NCBI GenBank assembly: GCA_900318775.1
Contig: ONLY01000006.1
Coordinates: 1-64,000 of the forward strand
Reading direction: 5' to 3'
Source: an uncultured Prevotellaceae bacterium
GTDB taxonomy: Bacteria > Bacteroidota > Bacteroidia > Bacteroidales > Bacteroidaceae
DNA: 64,000 nt
Shown here: positions 49,453 to 57,683 of the stretch, piece after piece
Numbering within the stretch: position 1 is the first letter of the stretch
Layout of the letters: every line of letters begins with the position of its first letter
Made by a program: the position numbers and the translations under genes
Notes under the pieces: model-generated
What the model was told of the DNA's origin: nothing
The model's input: only the letters and a program-made list of their open reading frames with translations
Databases searched by the model: none

Positions 49453-49852
49453 ACATGAATCCCAAGTCGAGCTTGGCCTCTTCGCTCATCATGTCTTTGT
49501 TCCATTCGGGCTCGAAAACAACATTCACATTCACCGTCTTCACGGCAGAAATGCCTTCCAATTTCTGCTGGATGTCTTCGAGAATGAAGTCCGCAGCAGG
49601 GCAGTTGGGGGCTGTGAACGTCATGTCGATGTCGATGTCAAAGCCCTCAAGCCCCTTCCCATCCTCCCCCAAGGGGGAGGTGTTGCCATCCGGACGGTTT
49701 CCCTCCCCCTTGGGGGAGTCGGAGGGGGCTATGTGGGGGGTCACATCTATTTTGTATATCATGCCGAGGTCCCATACGTTGACAGGGATTTCGGGGTCGA
49801 ACACCGTCTTTAGGTATTCAACGGTCTTTTCTTCTACTTCGTATTTTGTCAT
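49451..49852 (-). CDS. DUF59/MIP18-family Fe-S assembly protein with in-frame repeat insertion
   Basis: 133-aa protein of the MIP18 (SufT/PaaD-like) family that helps load iron-sulfur clusters. Core: KTVFDPEIPVNVWDLGMIY and TFTAPNCPAADFI with the conserved cysteine. The family is normally about 100-105 residues. The extra 28 residues, about 41-68 (SDSPKGEGNRPDG ... SPLGEDGKGL), are read from a family I element and lie exactly in the loop between two beta strands (YKIDV and DIDIDMTFT), so the fold can tolerate them. Confidence 0.9.
   Translation of the reverse strand: MTKYEVEEKTVEYLKTVFDPEIPVNVWDLGMIYKIDVTPHIAPSDSPKGEGNRPDGNTSPLGEDGKGLEGFDIDIDMTFTAPNCPAADFILEDIQQKLEGISAVKTVNVNVVFEPEWNKDMMSEEAKLDLGFM
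49649..49732 (-). repeat. Family I long element inside the DUF59 gene (R11)
   Basis: 84-base long form, a multiple of three, in the same orientation and reading frame as R2 in argC; both produce DG-NT-PLGEDGKGL-type peptides. Confidence 0.93.
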
Positions 49853-49998
49853 AATCGTATTTGTTCTTCTTTTCTGGGTTGGGAAAGATTGTCTGTGGTC
49901 TGTGAGGCTTCCCCAAGATGCTCTCTCCCGTATCTGAAGTGTGCGCTGTTTCGTTCTTTTCTATTCAGCTATTCTGAAAGCACGGATATTTTTCGAGG

Positions 49999-50700
49999 TT
50001 AGATTTTCCCGTTTTCGGAAAAGCTGTAGTAATCTCCTTCGGTCACAATCACGTGGTCTATCATCCGCAGGTTCAAGGCTTGTGCCGCTCGGTTCACACG
50101 CAGGGTCAGTTCTTCGTCGTGCCGGCTGGGGCGAATGTTGCCACTTGGATGGTTGTGCACAAGAATGAAGCTGGTGGCATCGTGTAACAGCGCTTCTTTC
50201 AGCAGCATGCGCACATCTACAGTCGTTTCAGCCAGTCCTCCTTTGCTGAGGTGGGAGAGGTGTAGCAGGCGCGCATTGTTGTTGAGCAGTAGCGCCCAGC
50301 TCTCTTCGTGGTTGAGGTCCTGGATGATGGGTGTCATGTATTTCAGAACATCAGCGCTGGAGCGGAACTGTTGTATCTCTCGGCTATCCTCCATGATTCG
50401 ACGTTTGCCAATCTCTGCTGCTGCGATGATGGTGAGCGCTTTGGCCTCGCCAATGCCGTTGAAGCGCATGAGGTCTTGCAGGGTCATGTGGTTGAGTCCT
50501 CGTAGCGTGTCGCCGCAATCGTGCAGCACTTCCTGCATCAACTCCACTGCTGATTTCTTCGTGGTGCCTCCTCCTATGAGGATGGCAAGCAATTCCGCAT
50601 TGGTCAGCGCTTCTGCGCCTTTCGCCATCAATTTCTCGCGTGGACGGTCTTCTTCAGCCCAATGCTTGATGGAGGTGTATGTGTTGTTGCTGTTAATCAT
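49999..50700 (-). CDS. radC: RadC/JAB-domain protein
   Basis: 233-aa RadC family protein. N-terminal helix-hairpin-helix region (LMRFNGIGEAKALTIIAAAE) and C-terminal JAB1/MPN metalloprotease-like domain with H-x-H...D in LVHNHPSGNIRPSRHD. The biochemical role is unsettled despite the name. ATG at 50700 overlaps the preceding glycosyltransferase stop by eight bases. The 146 bases downstream before the DUF59 gene show no feature. Confidence 0.88.
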   Translation of the reverse strand: MINSNNTYTSIKHWAEEDRPREKLMAKGAEALTNAELLAILIGGGTTKKSAVELMQEVLHDCGDTLRGLNHMTLQDLMRFNGIGEAKALTIIAAAEIGKRRIMEDSREIQQFRSSADVLKYMTPIIQDLNHEESWALLLNNNARLLHLSHLSKGGLAETTVDVRMLLKEALLHDATSFILVHNHPSGNIRPSRHDEELTLRVNRAAQALNLRMIDHVIVTEGDYYSFSENGKI

Positions 50701-51760
50701 AGAAGTTCTTCTCAAATGCGGTGAATTCGTCTTTCCCCTGTACACAGCGCAACCACCAGGCTTTAAGGAATCCGAATCCATATCCCATCAGTTGCACAAA
50801 TGCAGCTTCTACGCTGAGGAATCCTATCACCATGTTCTTGCTCTTGATACTGGCATCAGTAAAGATGAGCAGCATATAGAGCGCTATGGGTAAGAGGCAA
50901 AGGCCATATAAGGGGATGAAACCACCATTAGATAGCATGATGCCTGTGGCGGTATCTCGGTAGTAGTCCCACATGCGGAAGAACACTGCTGCAGCAATGA
51001 GCAGCAGCACACCGACAGTGAATACCATTGGCAGCAAGTGTACCAGCTTTAGCGTGCCGGGGTGGCGTTTGGTGAGGTTGATGCGGGCAATTCCCGAATT
51101 GAAAACCTGCTTGAAGAACTTGTCCATATCAGTCCTTCTCTTGTGCCAGACCCATGCCTCGGGGAAGAGACGTGATGTGTAGCCTGCCTCTACAATGCGG
51201 TAACTGAAGTCGATGTCTTCTCCAAATCGCATCTTGCTGAATCCATGCAGTTTGAGATATACATCCCGGCGTATGCCCATATTGAAAGAGCGTGGATAGA
51301 ACTTGTCCATGGCTCCTCTCTTCTTGCCACCTCGGATGCCTCCAGTCGTGAAGAACGAGGTCATGCTGTAGGAGATGGCTTTCTGGATGTTTGTGAACGA
51401 TTCGTGTGCCGCATCTGGTCCTCCGAAAGCATCGCAAGGGTTCTCCGTCAATTCCTTCTCTATGGCAGCCAGATATCCTTCGGGCAGAACACAGTCGCTA
51501 TCAAGAATGAGTGCGTACTCGCCTTTCGAATGCTCCACTCCATAGTTGCGTGCAGGGCCGGGACCGCCATTCTTCTTCGTGAGATATTGGATGCTAAGTT
51601 GGCTCGTGTACTTCTCTACGGCCTCTTGGCAAGGTATGGTAGAGCCGTCCTCCACCACCACCACTTCAAAGTCTTTGATAGTCTGGCGTGTCAGGCTTTC
51701 AAGCAGTTCGTCCACCTCTTCGGGGCGGTTATACACGGGTATGATGATAGAGTATTTCAT
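50693..51760 (-). CDS. Glycosyltransferase family 2 with C-terminal membrane segments
   Basis: 355-aa enzyme. GT2 domain: IIIPVYNRPEEVDELL, VVEDGST, and LILDSDCVLPEG; acceptor-site FGEDIDFSYRIVEAG. Three or four hydrophobic segments follow from about residue 235. It lies between a porT-like gene (2-base gap) and radC and may build an envelope glycan outside the main cluster. Confidence 0.87.
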   Translation of the reverse strand: MKYSIIIPVYNRPEEVDELLESLTRQTIKDFEVVVVEDGSTIPCQEAVEKYTSQLSIQYLTKKNGGPGPARNYGVEHSKGEYALILDSDCVLPEGYLAAIEKELTENPCDAFGGPDAAHESFTNIQKAISYSMTSFFTTGGIRGGKKRGAMDKFYPRSFNMGIRRDVYLKLHGFSKMRFGEDIDFSYRIVEAGYTSRLFPEAWVWHKRRTDMDKFFKQVFNSGIARINLTKRHPGTLKLVHLLPMVFTVGVLLLIAAAVFFRMWDYYRDTATGIMLSNGGFIPLYGLCLLPIALYMLLIFTDASIKSKNMVIGFLSVEAAFVQLMGYGFGFLKAWWLRCVQGKDEFTAFEKNFYD

Positions 51761-51762
51761 GC

Positions 51763-52485
51763 TTATTCAAAATAGAATGTAAAGACAATCATTTTGCTGC
51801 GCGCGCTGTTGACCGATTGTGTGAAGATAAGTTGAGACTCGTCAGTGAGGTCGGAGCGGTTTTTGTTGATGACGTTGGAAAGACCATACATAAACTTCAC
51901 CTCAGGGATAAACTTGAAGAACGGCAAGTAAAAGTCGCATCCCATTCCCAACTCAAGATAACAGTCTGCATTCTTCAACAGGTATTGCTTCTGCTTTTTC
52001 ACGGTGAGGTCAAAAGCCGGAGTGACACCAGCCATGATGTAAGGGCGGTAATTGTTGAAGCGCTCAGCAGCGAATTTCACATCAACGGGCACAGTGATGT
52101 ACGTTGATTTAATCGTCTGAAACAGGCGCTTGTTATCCTGCTCGTTGCGGAAATTCACGTTCTTCGTGCCGAAGTGCATCGTGGGGATGATGCGTAGGGC
52201 CAAGTTTTGGGTAAGGTAAAACTCTCCCAAGATGCCTACTGAGAACCCCGGTTCGTAGTTCGGTGTCTCTGCCCACCATTGGTTGCCATTTCCATCGGTA
52301 TATCCGTTTTGTTCCAGCTCAATATCTTGCAGGTGTAAACCCGCCAAGAAGCCGTAGTGGAACTTGCGCTGGTCAATGTATGGCCTGTTCATCACTTTCC
52401 GCTGTTGCGCATGCACCATGACGGGCGGTGAGAGCACCAGAAGAACCCACAGATATGCTATTATATAATAATGTGTAGATTTCAT
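51763..52485 (-). CDS. PorT-like outer membrane beta-barrel protein
   Basis: 240-aa secreted barrel protein with a signal peptide (YYIIAYLWVLLVLSPPVMVHA) and alternating aromatic strands (FHYGFLAGLHLQDIELE, PYIMAGVTPAFDLTVK) ending in the aromatic FTFYFE. It resembles PorT, a component needed for type IX secretion in Porphyromonas. That identity is likely but rests on overall similarity. ATG at 52485; a GTG immediately before it is less likely. Confidence 0.75.
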   Translation of the reverse strand: MKSTHYYIIAYLWVLLVLSPPVMVHAQQRKVMNRPYIDQRKFHYGFLAGLHLQDIELEQNGYTDGNGNQWWAETPNYEPGFSVGILGEFYLTQNLALRIIPTMHFGTKNVNFRNEQDNKRLFQTIKSTYITVPVDVKFAAERFNNYRPYIMAGVTPAFDLTVKKQKQYLLKNADCYLELGMGCDFYLPFFKFIPEVKFMYGLSNVINKNRSDLTDESQLIFTQSVNSARSKMIVFTFYFE

Positions 52486-52589
52486 CACCTATTAAAACGA
52501 GGAAATCGGCCTTTTATTTTGCCGGATAATGGGAATGCCGTAACTTTCACGACGTGTAAGTTGCTTTGGCTAGGAAAAACTCAAATAAA

Positions 52590-52621
52590 TTTGGCTGTTC
52601 CCTCACTTAATCGTAACTTTG
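52590..52621 (+). promoter_or_regulatory. proC promoter
   Basis: TTTG (52590-52593), 20 bases, TAACTTTG (52614-52621): perfect match. Predicted leader of about 32 bases. Confidence 0.85.
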
Positions 52622-52660
52622 CGACAAAGTTACAACTAATAATTCAAAGCAACAAAAAAA

Positions 52661-53440
52661 ATGAAACTTACTGTAATTGGCGCTGGCAATATGGGTGGCG
52701 CGCTCATTAAGGGATGGGCAAAAAGTGGAAAAGTGGGCAATATCACCATTGCGGACAAGAATGAGGCTCTGTTGGCTCAGTTCAAGCAGGAATTCCCTGC
52801 TCTTCAGACCACAACCGATAATGTAGAAGCGGTGAAAGACGCTGATGTTATTGTACTTGTGGTCAAGCCTTGGCTGATGAAGCTCGTTCTGGCAGAAGTG
52901 AAGCATGTGCTGAACCTTGAAAAGCAGATTGTCGTTTCCGATGCTGCCAACTTTACCACCTCAATGCTAGAGGAAGAGCTGGGCGCTGCTGGGCAGTACT
53001 TCTATGTGATTCCTAATATCGCTGCTGAATTTGGCGCCAGCATGAGTTTCATTGCAAGAGGAGCTGCAGCTTCCGACGAGAGCCTCAAGGTTGTTGAAGA
53101 CCTCTATGCCATTGACGGTGACACCCTTGTGGTGGGTGAGAATCTTGTAGGTCCAGGCATGATGATGGCATCGTGTGGCATTGCTTACGTGATGCGCTAC
53201 ATCCGTGCCCAGATGGAAGGCGGTTGTGAGATGGGCTTCTATCCTCAGCAGGCCAAGCAGATTGCTCTTCAGACCATGCAGGGAGCCGTGTCACTGCTCA
53301 AAGCCACGGGTTGGCATCCTGAAGAGGCGATAGATAAAGTGACGACACCTGGTGGCGTCACTATTAAGGGACTCAACGAGCTTGACCATGCTGGCTTCAA
53401 CTCTGCGGTTATCCGTTCGCTCAAGGCTGGATTAAAGTAA
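52661..53440 (+). CDS. proC: ProC, pyrroline-5-carboxylate reductase
   Basis: 259-aa NAD(P)H-dependent enzyme for the last step of proline synthesis. Rossmann loop VIGAGNMGGALIKGW; VVKPWLM; C-terminal dimerisation domain with DKVTTPGGVTIKGL, the ProC signature. Own promoter and terminator, so a single-gene unit. In Bacteroides I remember proC next to argD; here it is about 10 kb away. Confidence 0.93.
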   Translation: MKLTVIGAGNMGGALIKGWAKSGKVGNITIADKNEALLAQFKQEFPALQTTTDNVEAVKDADVIVLVVKPWLMKLVLAEVKHVLNLEKQIVVSDAANFTTSMLEEELGAAGQYFYVIPNIAAEFGASMSFIARGAAASDESLKVVEDLYAIDGDTLVVGENLVGPGMMMASCGIAYVMRYIRAQMEGGCEMGFYPQQAKQIALQTMQGAVSLLKATGWHPEEAIDKVTTPGGVTIKGLNELDHAGFNSAVIRSLKAGLK

Positions 53441-53465
53441 AAAAGGAGCAAGTAATAGAGTGTGG

Positions 53466-53521
53466 GTTGTTACCGCATAGGCCTTCAACAGCTGTTGAAG
53501 GCCCGCGGTAGCAACTTTTTT
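53466..53521 (+). terminator. proC terminator
   Basis: Nested stems GTTGTTACCGC/GCGGTAGCAAC and GGCCTTCAAC/GTTGAAGGCC followed by TTTTTT. Confidence 0.88.
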
Positions 53522-53553
53522 GCTTTCCCCTTTTTACTTTTCTGCCAAAAACT

Positions 53554-53584
53554 TTTGTCGAATCAGATTTTTGCCCTACCTTTG
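53554..53584 (+). promoter_or_regulatory. tRNA-Leu promoter
   Basis: TTTG (53554-53557), 19 bases, TACCTTTG (53577-53584), about 20 bases before the tRNA. Confidence 0.82.
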
Positions 53585-53603
53585 CACCGCATTTAGGAAC
53601 AAT

Positions 53604-53685
53604 GCCCAGATGGCGGAATTGGTAGACGCGTTGGTCTCAAACACCAATGGAGCAATCCGTGCCGGTTCGATCCCGGCTCTGGGTA
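53604..53685 (+). tRNA. tRNA-Leu (anticodon CAA)
   Basis: Acceptor GCCCAGA pairs with TCTGGGT; D-arm region GGAATTGGTAGACGCG; anticodon stem TTGGT/ACCAA with loop CTCAAAC, anticodon CAA at 53638-53640; variable arm TGGAGCAATCC typical of class II tRNAs; T-loop GTTCGATCC. It decodes UUG. CCA is not encoded. Own promoter and terminator. Confidence 0.95.
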
Positions 53686-53690
53686 CTACG

Positions 53691-53730
53691 AAAGGACTTC
53701 TGTGAAAGATAATTTGCAGAAGTCCTTTTT
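53691..53730 (+). terminator. tRNA-Leu terminator
   Basis: AAAGGACTTCTG pairs with CAGAAGTCCTTT, 14-base loop, followed by TT. Confidence 0.88.
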
Positions 53731-53745
53731 CTGCTTAATATAGTA

Positions 53746-54372
53746 ATGGCGATGAGAAAAGGACTGATACTTGGATTGGCACTGATATGGTCCGTCCTTA
53801 GTGTACAAGCGCAGGAAAATGCGAACACTCGTCAGGCACGCAAGATGTTTGATGAGGTGTATGAGAAAGTGTTTGGTCAGCAGGGGGCATCACTGCACTA
53901 CAAGGTGAATGTGGCAAACCTGTTCAAGACCGAAGGCACCATCTGGTATAAGGGAAAGAAGAGCAAGTACCAGTCCAAGTCCAGTAAGTCTTGGAACGAT
54001 GGGGTTACCGCCTATGTGGTGAAAGATGATAAGCAGCGTGTGGAGATCTACAAAGGAGACGACCCTAAACAGAGCCGTTTTGGCGATGATTTCAAGTTCG
54101 AGCCAGACAATTACACTTACCATATTGCCTCAGACCCTAAAGGTTATCTGCTTACCCTTAATGTGAAAAAAGGCATGAAAGGTATGAAGGAAATCAAAGC
54201 ATTGCTTGACAAGAAAACCCGTGACCCGCTTCAGCTTCGTATCAAGGTTGCCTTCATTTGGGCAAATGTTGATATCTCCAATTTCAAGTCTGGCGGTATT
54301 ACTGATGCCATGTTTACCTTTCCGCGGACTCAGTACAAAGACTATAAATTCGTTGATAAGCGTGGTGAATAA
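53746..54372 (+). CDS. LolA-like outer membrane lipoprotein carrier family protein
   Basis: 208-aa periplasmic protein with signal peptide (GLILGLALIWSVLSVQAQ) and a LolA/LolB-like fold: strands with GTIWYKGKKSKYQSKS and AYVVKDDKQRVEIY. In this family the protein ferries lipoproteins to the outer membrane; the sequence is divergent from proteobacterial LolA. The start ATG at 53746 is followed by a second ATG two codons on. Single gene with its own terminator. Confidence 0.72.
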   Translation: MAMRKGLILGLALIWSVLSVQAQENANTRQARKMFDEVYEKVFGQQGASLHYKVNVANLFKTEGTIWYKGKKSKYQSKSSKSWNDGVTAYVVKDDKQRVEIYKGDDPKQSRFGDDFKFEPDNYTYHIASDPKGYLLTLNVKKGMKGMKEIKALLDKKTRDPLQLRIKVAFIWANVDISNFKSGGITDAMFTFPRTQYKDYKFVDKRGE

Positions 54373-54374
54373 CC

Positions 54375-54411
54375 AAAGCGCATTGCAGAACTCATTGCAA
54401 TGCGCTTTTTT
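54375..54411 (+). terminator. Terminator of the LolA-like gene
   Basis: AAAGCGCATTGCA pairs with TTGCAATGCGCTTT, 7-base loop, ending in a T run. Confidence 0.9.
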
Positions 54412-54437
54412 AGTTGCTGCTTGCGGGCCTGTTCAAC

Positions 54438-54480
54438 GAAGAATGCCCATCAAGACGGATTGTCTCAATAGGCATTCTTC
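54438..54480. other. Hairpin of unknown role in the gap before korC-like gene
   Basis: GAAGAATGCC (54438-54447) pairs with GGCATTCTTC (54471-54480), with an inner GAC/GTC pair. No T-run follows on the plus strand. The 20-base segment TTCATTTTCTGAAT occurs near 54524 and again at the 3' end of the next gene (near 54632), a small direct duplication. No gene is visible in 54413-54626. Confidence 0.5.
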
Positions 54481-54626
54481 TCTATGTGAGTTGTGCGTAG
54501 TCAGTTCAGTAGATTTATCAGTTCATTTTCTGAATAATCCCTCGATGTCCGTTCGCATTCCGCTTCATCTTCGTTCCTTGATTTGCAGAATGCTACTTCC
54601 ATCCCAACTCATTCAAAAATGTATTA

Positions 54627-55172
54627 TCAATTCATTTTCTGAATGAGTTCCATGCCTCTGCGGATGGCTTCCTCATTCATGGGAATGAGCTTATGGTGGC
54701 GTTCGGGCAGTGCTTTGTGGAGACCTTTCACCACGTCTTCCACAGTAGCGATGGGGCACACTTTCAGGTAGCCGCCAAGCACCAGCATGTTGAATACCTT
54801 TGAGTTGCCGGTACGAGCAGCTTCTTCCATGGCATCGATGCGATAAACGTTGATGTCGTCACGCTTCGGTGGCTGTATGATGGAGTGCCCGTCGTAGATG
54901 ATAGTTCCGCCAGGTTTTACCAAAGGCTCAAACTTTTCCAATGAAGGTTGGTTCAGCACGATGGCAGTGTCATAAGCGCTCACGATAGGGGAGGACACCG
55001 TTTCGTCGCTGACGATGACGGTCACATTGGCGGTTCCGCCTCGTTGCTCTGGACCATAGGCGGGCATCCAGCTCACTTCTTTGCCTTCCATGATACCGGC
55101 GTAAGCAAGAATCTTTCCCATTGAGAGGACTCCTTGTCCTCCAAAACCTGATATGATGATTTCTTCAGTCAT
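54627..55172 (-). CDS. 2-oxoacid:ferredoxin oxidoreductase, gamma subunit
   Basis: 181-aa gamma subunit (POR/KOR/VOR family): EIIISGFGGQGVLSMGKILA at the N-terminus and MPAYGPEQRGGTANVTV, both diagnostic. With the alpha, beta and ferredoxin-like subunits upstream it forms an oxygen-sensitive enzyme that oxidises a 2-oxoacid to an acyl-CoA, or runs in reverse, using ferredoxin. Which oxoacid is used (2-oxoglutarate, branched-chain or aromatic) cannot be read from sequence. Last gene of the operon. Confidence 0.9.
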   Translation of the reverse strand: MTEEIIISGFGGQGVLSMGKILAYAGIMEGKEVSWMPAYGPEQRGGTANVTVIVSDETVSSPIVSAYDTAIVLNQPSLEKFEPLVKPGGTIIYDGHSIIQPPKRDDINVYRIDAMEEAARTGNSKVFNMLVLGGYLKVCPIATVEDVVKGLHKALPERHHKLIPMNEEAIRRGMELIQKMN

Positions 55173-55176
55173 AGTC

Positions 55177-55953
55177 TTATTCCTTTACTACAGTATTCTT
55201 TAAGTCTCCCAGTGGGTAATAGGGGAACATATTCTCCTCCATCCATTGGTTGGCCTGTTCCGGTGTCTTCTTCCAGCCTGATGCGCAAGTGGAAACGATT
55301 TCAACAAGGGACGTTCCTTTCTTGTTCAGTGAGTTCTCGAAAGCCTGTCGGATGGCCTTCTTTGCCTTGCGGATGTTGGCCACCGTGTTGACAGCCTGGC
55401 GGGTAACATAGCAGGTTCCTTCGAGGTTCGCGGCCAAGTCGGTGATGTGGAGGGGATATCCGTGCAAGTCTGCTTGGCGGCCATAAGGACAAGTGGCAGT
55501 CTTCATACCCATCAGTGTGGTGGGTGCCATCTGTCCGCCTGTCATGCCGTAGATGGCGTTGTTGATGAATATCATAGCGATGTTCTCGCCACGGTTCAAG
55601 GCATGGATTGACTCGCCCGTGCCGATGCAAGCCATGTCACCGTCGCCTTGGTAGGTGAAGACGAGCTTGTTAGGCCAAAGGCGCTTGATGGCCGATGCGC
55701 ATGCAGGAGCACGTCCGTGGCTGGCCTCAATCCAGTCCACATCCAAATAACGGTAAGCGAACACGGCGCAACCTACGGGGCAAATGGCGATGGTGTCTTC
55801 CTCCATGCCCATCTCTTCGATGACTTCCGCCACAAGCTTGTGAACCACACCATGACTGCATCCAGGACAGTAATGCATTGGCGTGTCGTTCATCAGCGTT
55901 GGCTTGCCGTAGATTCTATTTTCAGGAATTATGAGTTGTTCTTTTGTCAGCAT
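55177..55953 (-). CDS. 2-oxoacid:ferredoxin oxidoreductase, beta (TPP) subunit
   Basis: 258-aa thiamine-diphosphate subunit. HYCPGCSHGVVHKLV starts the domain; the TPP/Mg motif is GDGDMACIGTGESIHALNRG followed by INNAIYGMTGGQ. The gene is four bases from the gamma-subunit gene. Confidence 0.92.
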   Translation of the reverse strand: MLTKEQLIIPENRIYGKPTLMNDTPMHYCPGCSHGVVHKLVAEVIEEMGMEEDTIAICPVGCAVFAYRYLDVDWIEASHGRAPACASAIKRLWPNKLVFTYQGDGDMACIGTGESIHALNRGENIAMIFINNAIYGMTGGQMAPTTLMGMKTATCPYGRQADLHGYPLHITDLAANLEGTCYVTRQAVNTVANIRKAKKAIRQAFENSLNKKGTSLVEIVSTCASGWKKTPEQANQWMEENMFPYYPLGDLKNTVVKE

Positions 55954-56013
55954 AATACTTTCATTTTTGTTGCCTTAGGTGGACGATGAAAAATCGCCCA
56001 GCGCGTGGGCTGG

Positions 56014-57150
56014 TTATTTCATCCAGTAGCCTTTAGGCCAGTTGTTGCTCATTCTTTCGCGTGCCATGCTCTTGAAGTCCTCCACGATGTCCATTGGAGA
56101 AGAAACCATGCCGCCAGAACGTCCAGAGTGGAACACGGTAGCCTGTCCTTCCGTGGCAAGGCGCACGTCTTTAATCATCTGGCCCTCACACTGCTCCACG
56201 CAGAGGATGCTCTTGATGCGCTCCGAGAGTTCGCTGATAATCTTATTAGGGAAAGGCCAAAGAGTCTTTGGACGCAGCATGCCCACCTTTATGCCTGCCT
56301 CTTGCAGCAGGTCGATAGCCTTCATGCTAATGCGTGATGAGATGCCGTAAGCCACGATAAGGTATTCGGTGTCATCACCCACCTTATACAGTTCATAATC
56401 CACTTCTTCAGCCTCCACTTGGCGATACTTGGCCGCCATCTTCTGGTTGCGGTCCTCCATCACTTGAGGGTCAAGCTCTAGAGTGGACATGAAGTTGTAC
56501 TTTCTGTTTTTCAGGCCGATACCGTTTGTTGCCCAAGGACATTGCTTGGCAATCTCCTCGTCTGTGCGGCGAGGACGGAAAGGAGGCAGCTCCACTTTCT
56601 CCATCATCTGGCCCAGCACACCGTCTGAGAGGATGATGACAGGCATTCTCCATTTGAACGTCAGTTCAGCAGCCTTGCCCATACAGTCACACATCTCCTG
56701 CACGCTGTTGGGTGCCAGCACGATGGTGTTGTAGTCGCCATTGCCGCCGCCATACACAGCCTGATAGTAGTCAGCCTGTCCAGGCTGGATGGTGCCGAGA
56801 CCTGGACCGCCGCGGCCTACGCTGACAATCACGCCAGGCAGCTCGTTGCCAGCCATGTAGCTGATACCTTCCTGCATCAGTGCGATGCCAGGTGACGAGC
56901 TGGAGGTGAACGCCAGCTTGCCTGTACAGCCAGCGCCATACAGCATATTGATAGAAGCCAGCTCGCTCTCTGCCTGAAGCACCACCATGCCAGTGGTCTC
57001 CCAGGGCTTGTCAACAGCCAGCGTTTCCAACACTTCACTTTGTGGGGTGATAGGGTAGCCAAAGAAACCGTCATATCCATAGCGGATAGCGGCTTTAGCA
57101 ATCACTTCGTTGCCTTTCAGCAACACAATGTCTTTTTGCTCGTTGTCCAT
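56014..57150 (-). CDS. 2-oxoacid:ferredoxin oxidoreductase, alpha subunit
   Basis: 378-aa alpha subunit. YGYDGFFGYPITPQSEVLE and GGPGLGTIQPGQADYYQAVYG are the family core; the C-terminal part has VAYGISSRISMKAIDLL and RPKTLWPFP. The ATG at 57150 is two bases after the ferredoxin stop; the frame is open upstream only through that gene. Confidence 0.92.
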   Translation of the reverse strand: MDNEQKDIVLLKGNEVIAKAAIRYGYDGFFGYPITPQSEVLETLAVDKPWETTGMVVLQAESELASINMLYGAGCTGKLAFTSSSSPGIALMQEGISYMAGNELPGVIVSVGRGGPGLGTIQPGQADYYQAVYGGGNGDYNTIVLAPNSVQEMCDCMGKAAELTFKWRMPVIILSDGVLGQMMEKVELPPFRPRRTDEEIAKQCPWATNGIGLKNRKYNFMSTLELDPQVMEDRNQKMAAKYRQVEAEEVDYELYKVGDDTEYLIVAYGISSRISMKAIDLLQEAGIKVGMLRPKTLWPFPNKIISELSERIKSILCVEQCEGQMIKDVRLATEGQATVFHSGRSGGMVSSPMDIVEDFKSMARERMSNNWPKGYWMK

Positions 57151-57152
57151 CT

Positions 57153-57380
57153 TTACTCCTCCTTCTTTCTGTAAACCGTGATGCATCCGTCGGGGCATAC
57201 AATGGCGCAACTCGTACAGCCGTTGCACTTTTCCCAATCGGTCTGTTCTGCATAGTTGTAACCTTTGTGGTTGACGGTACTGCTCAGTGTGACAAGATGT
57301 AACGGGCAAGCTATCGTGCAGAGGTTGCAGCCCTTGCAACGCTCGATGTCAACAACGATAGCGCCTCTCATTTTTGCCAT
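57153..57380 (-). CDS. 4Fe-4S ferredoxin-like delta subunit
   Basis: 75-aa protein with two classical clusters: CKGCNLCTIACP and CNGCTSCAIVCP. As the delta subunit it passes electrons from the TPP site to ferredoxin. Between the TPR gene and the alpha-subunit gene. Confidence 0.92.
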   Translation of the reverse strand: MAKMRGAIVVDIERCKGCNLCTIACPLHLVTLSSTVNHKGYNYAEQTDWEKCNGCTSCAIVCPDGCITVYRKKEE

Positions 57381-57454
57381 ATAATTAGTTTTTTGATGTT
57401 ATCGCTTCTCGGAAATAGCCAAAGAGATTTATTCGCTTCTTCCCTTTTCTATCT

Positions 57455-57634
57455 TTATGGGTTGTATTGGTCTTTATTGTAGAACTCCACAATGTTCATT
57501 GTCATCTTTCTCAGTTCCACGGCTTCAGATGTGGGGTTCAGTTTGATGGCTTCGGCATAGGAATCAAGGCACGCCTTCCAGTCCATGCGGGCATACGCCT
57601 CCTTGCCTTTTGCTATCCAGTCCGCTTCGGTCAT
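57455..57634 (-). CDS. Small TPR-like protein of the oxidoreductase operon
   Basis: 59-aa protein beginning MTEADWIAKGKEAYARMDWK and continuing CLDSYAEAIKLNPTSEAVEL, one full tetratricopeptide repeat, then MTMNIVEFYNKDQYNP. Its codon use, the ATG at 57634, and its place between the acyl-CoA synthetase and the ferredoxin gene support a real gene. It may be an assembly or docking factor for the complex; no function is proven. Confidence 0.75.
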   Translation of the reverse strand: MTEADWIAKGKEAYARMDWKACLDSYAEAIKLNPTSEAVELRKMTMNIVEFYNKDQYNP

Positions 57635-57683
57635 TCGTTCGTTTCTTTAGGTTAGTTCTTTCCCTTCTTTAGAGTTCTCCATT

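Noticed and set aside
49287-49505. N-terminal extension of LpxH through two repeats
   Set aside because: LpxH homologues begin at the MKNIYFISDAHLG-type segment; the extension overlaps the DUF59 gene.
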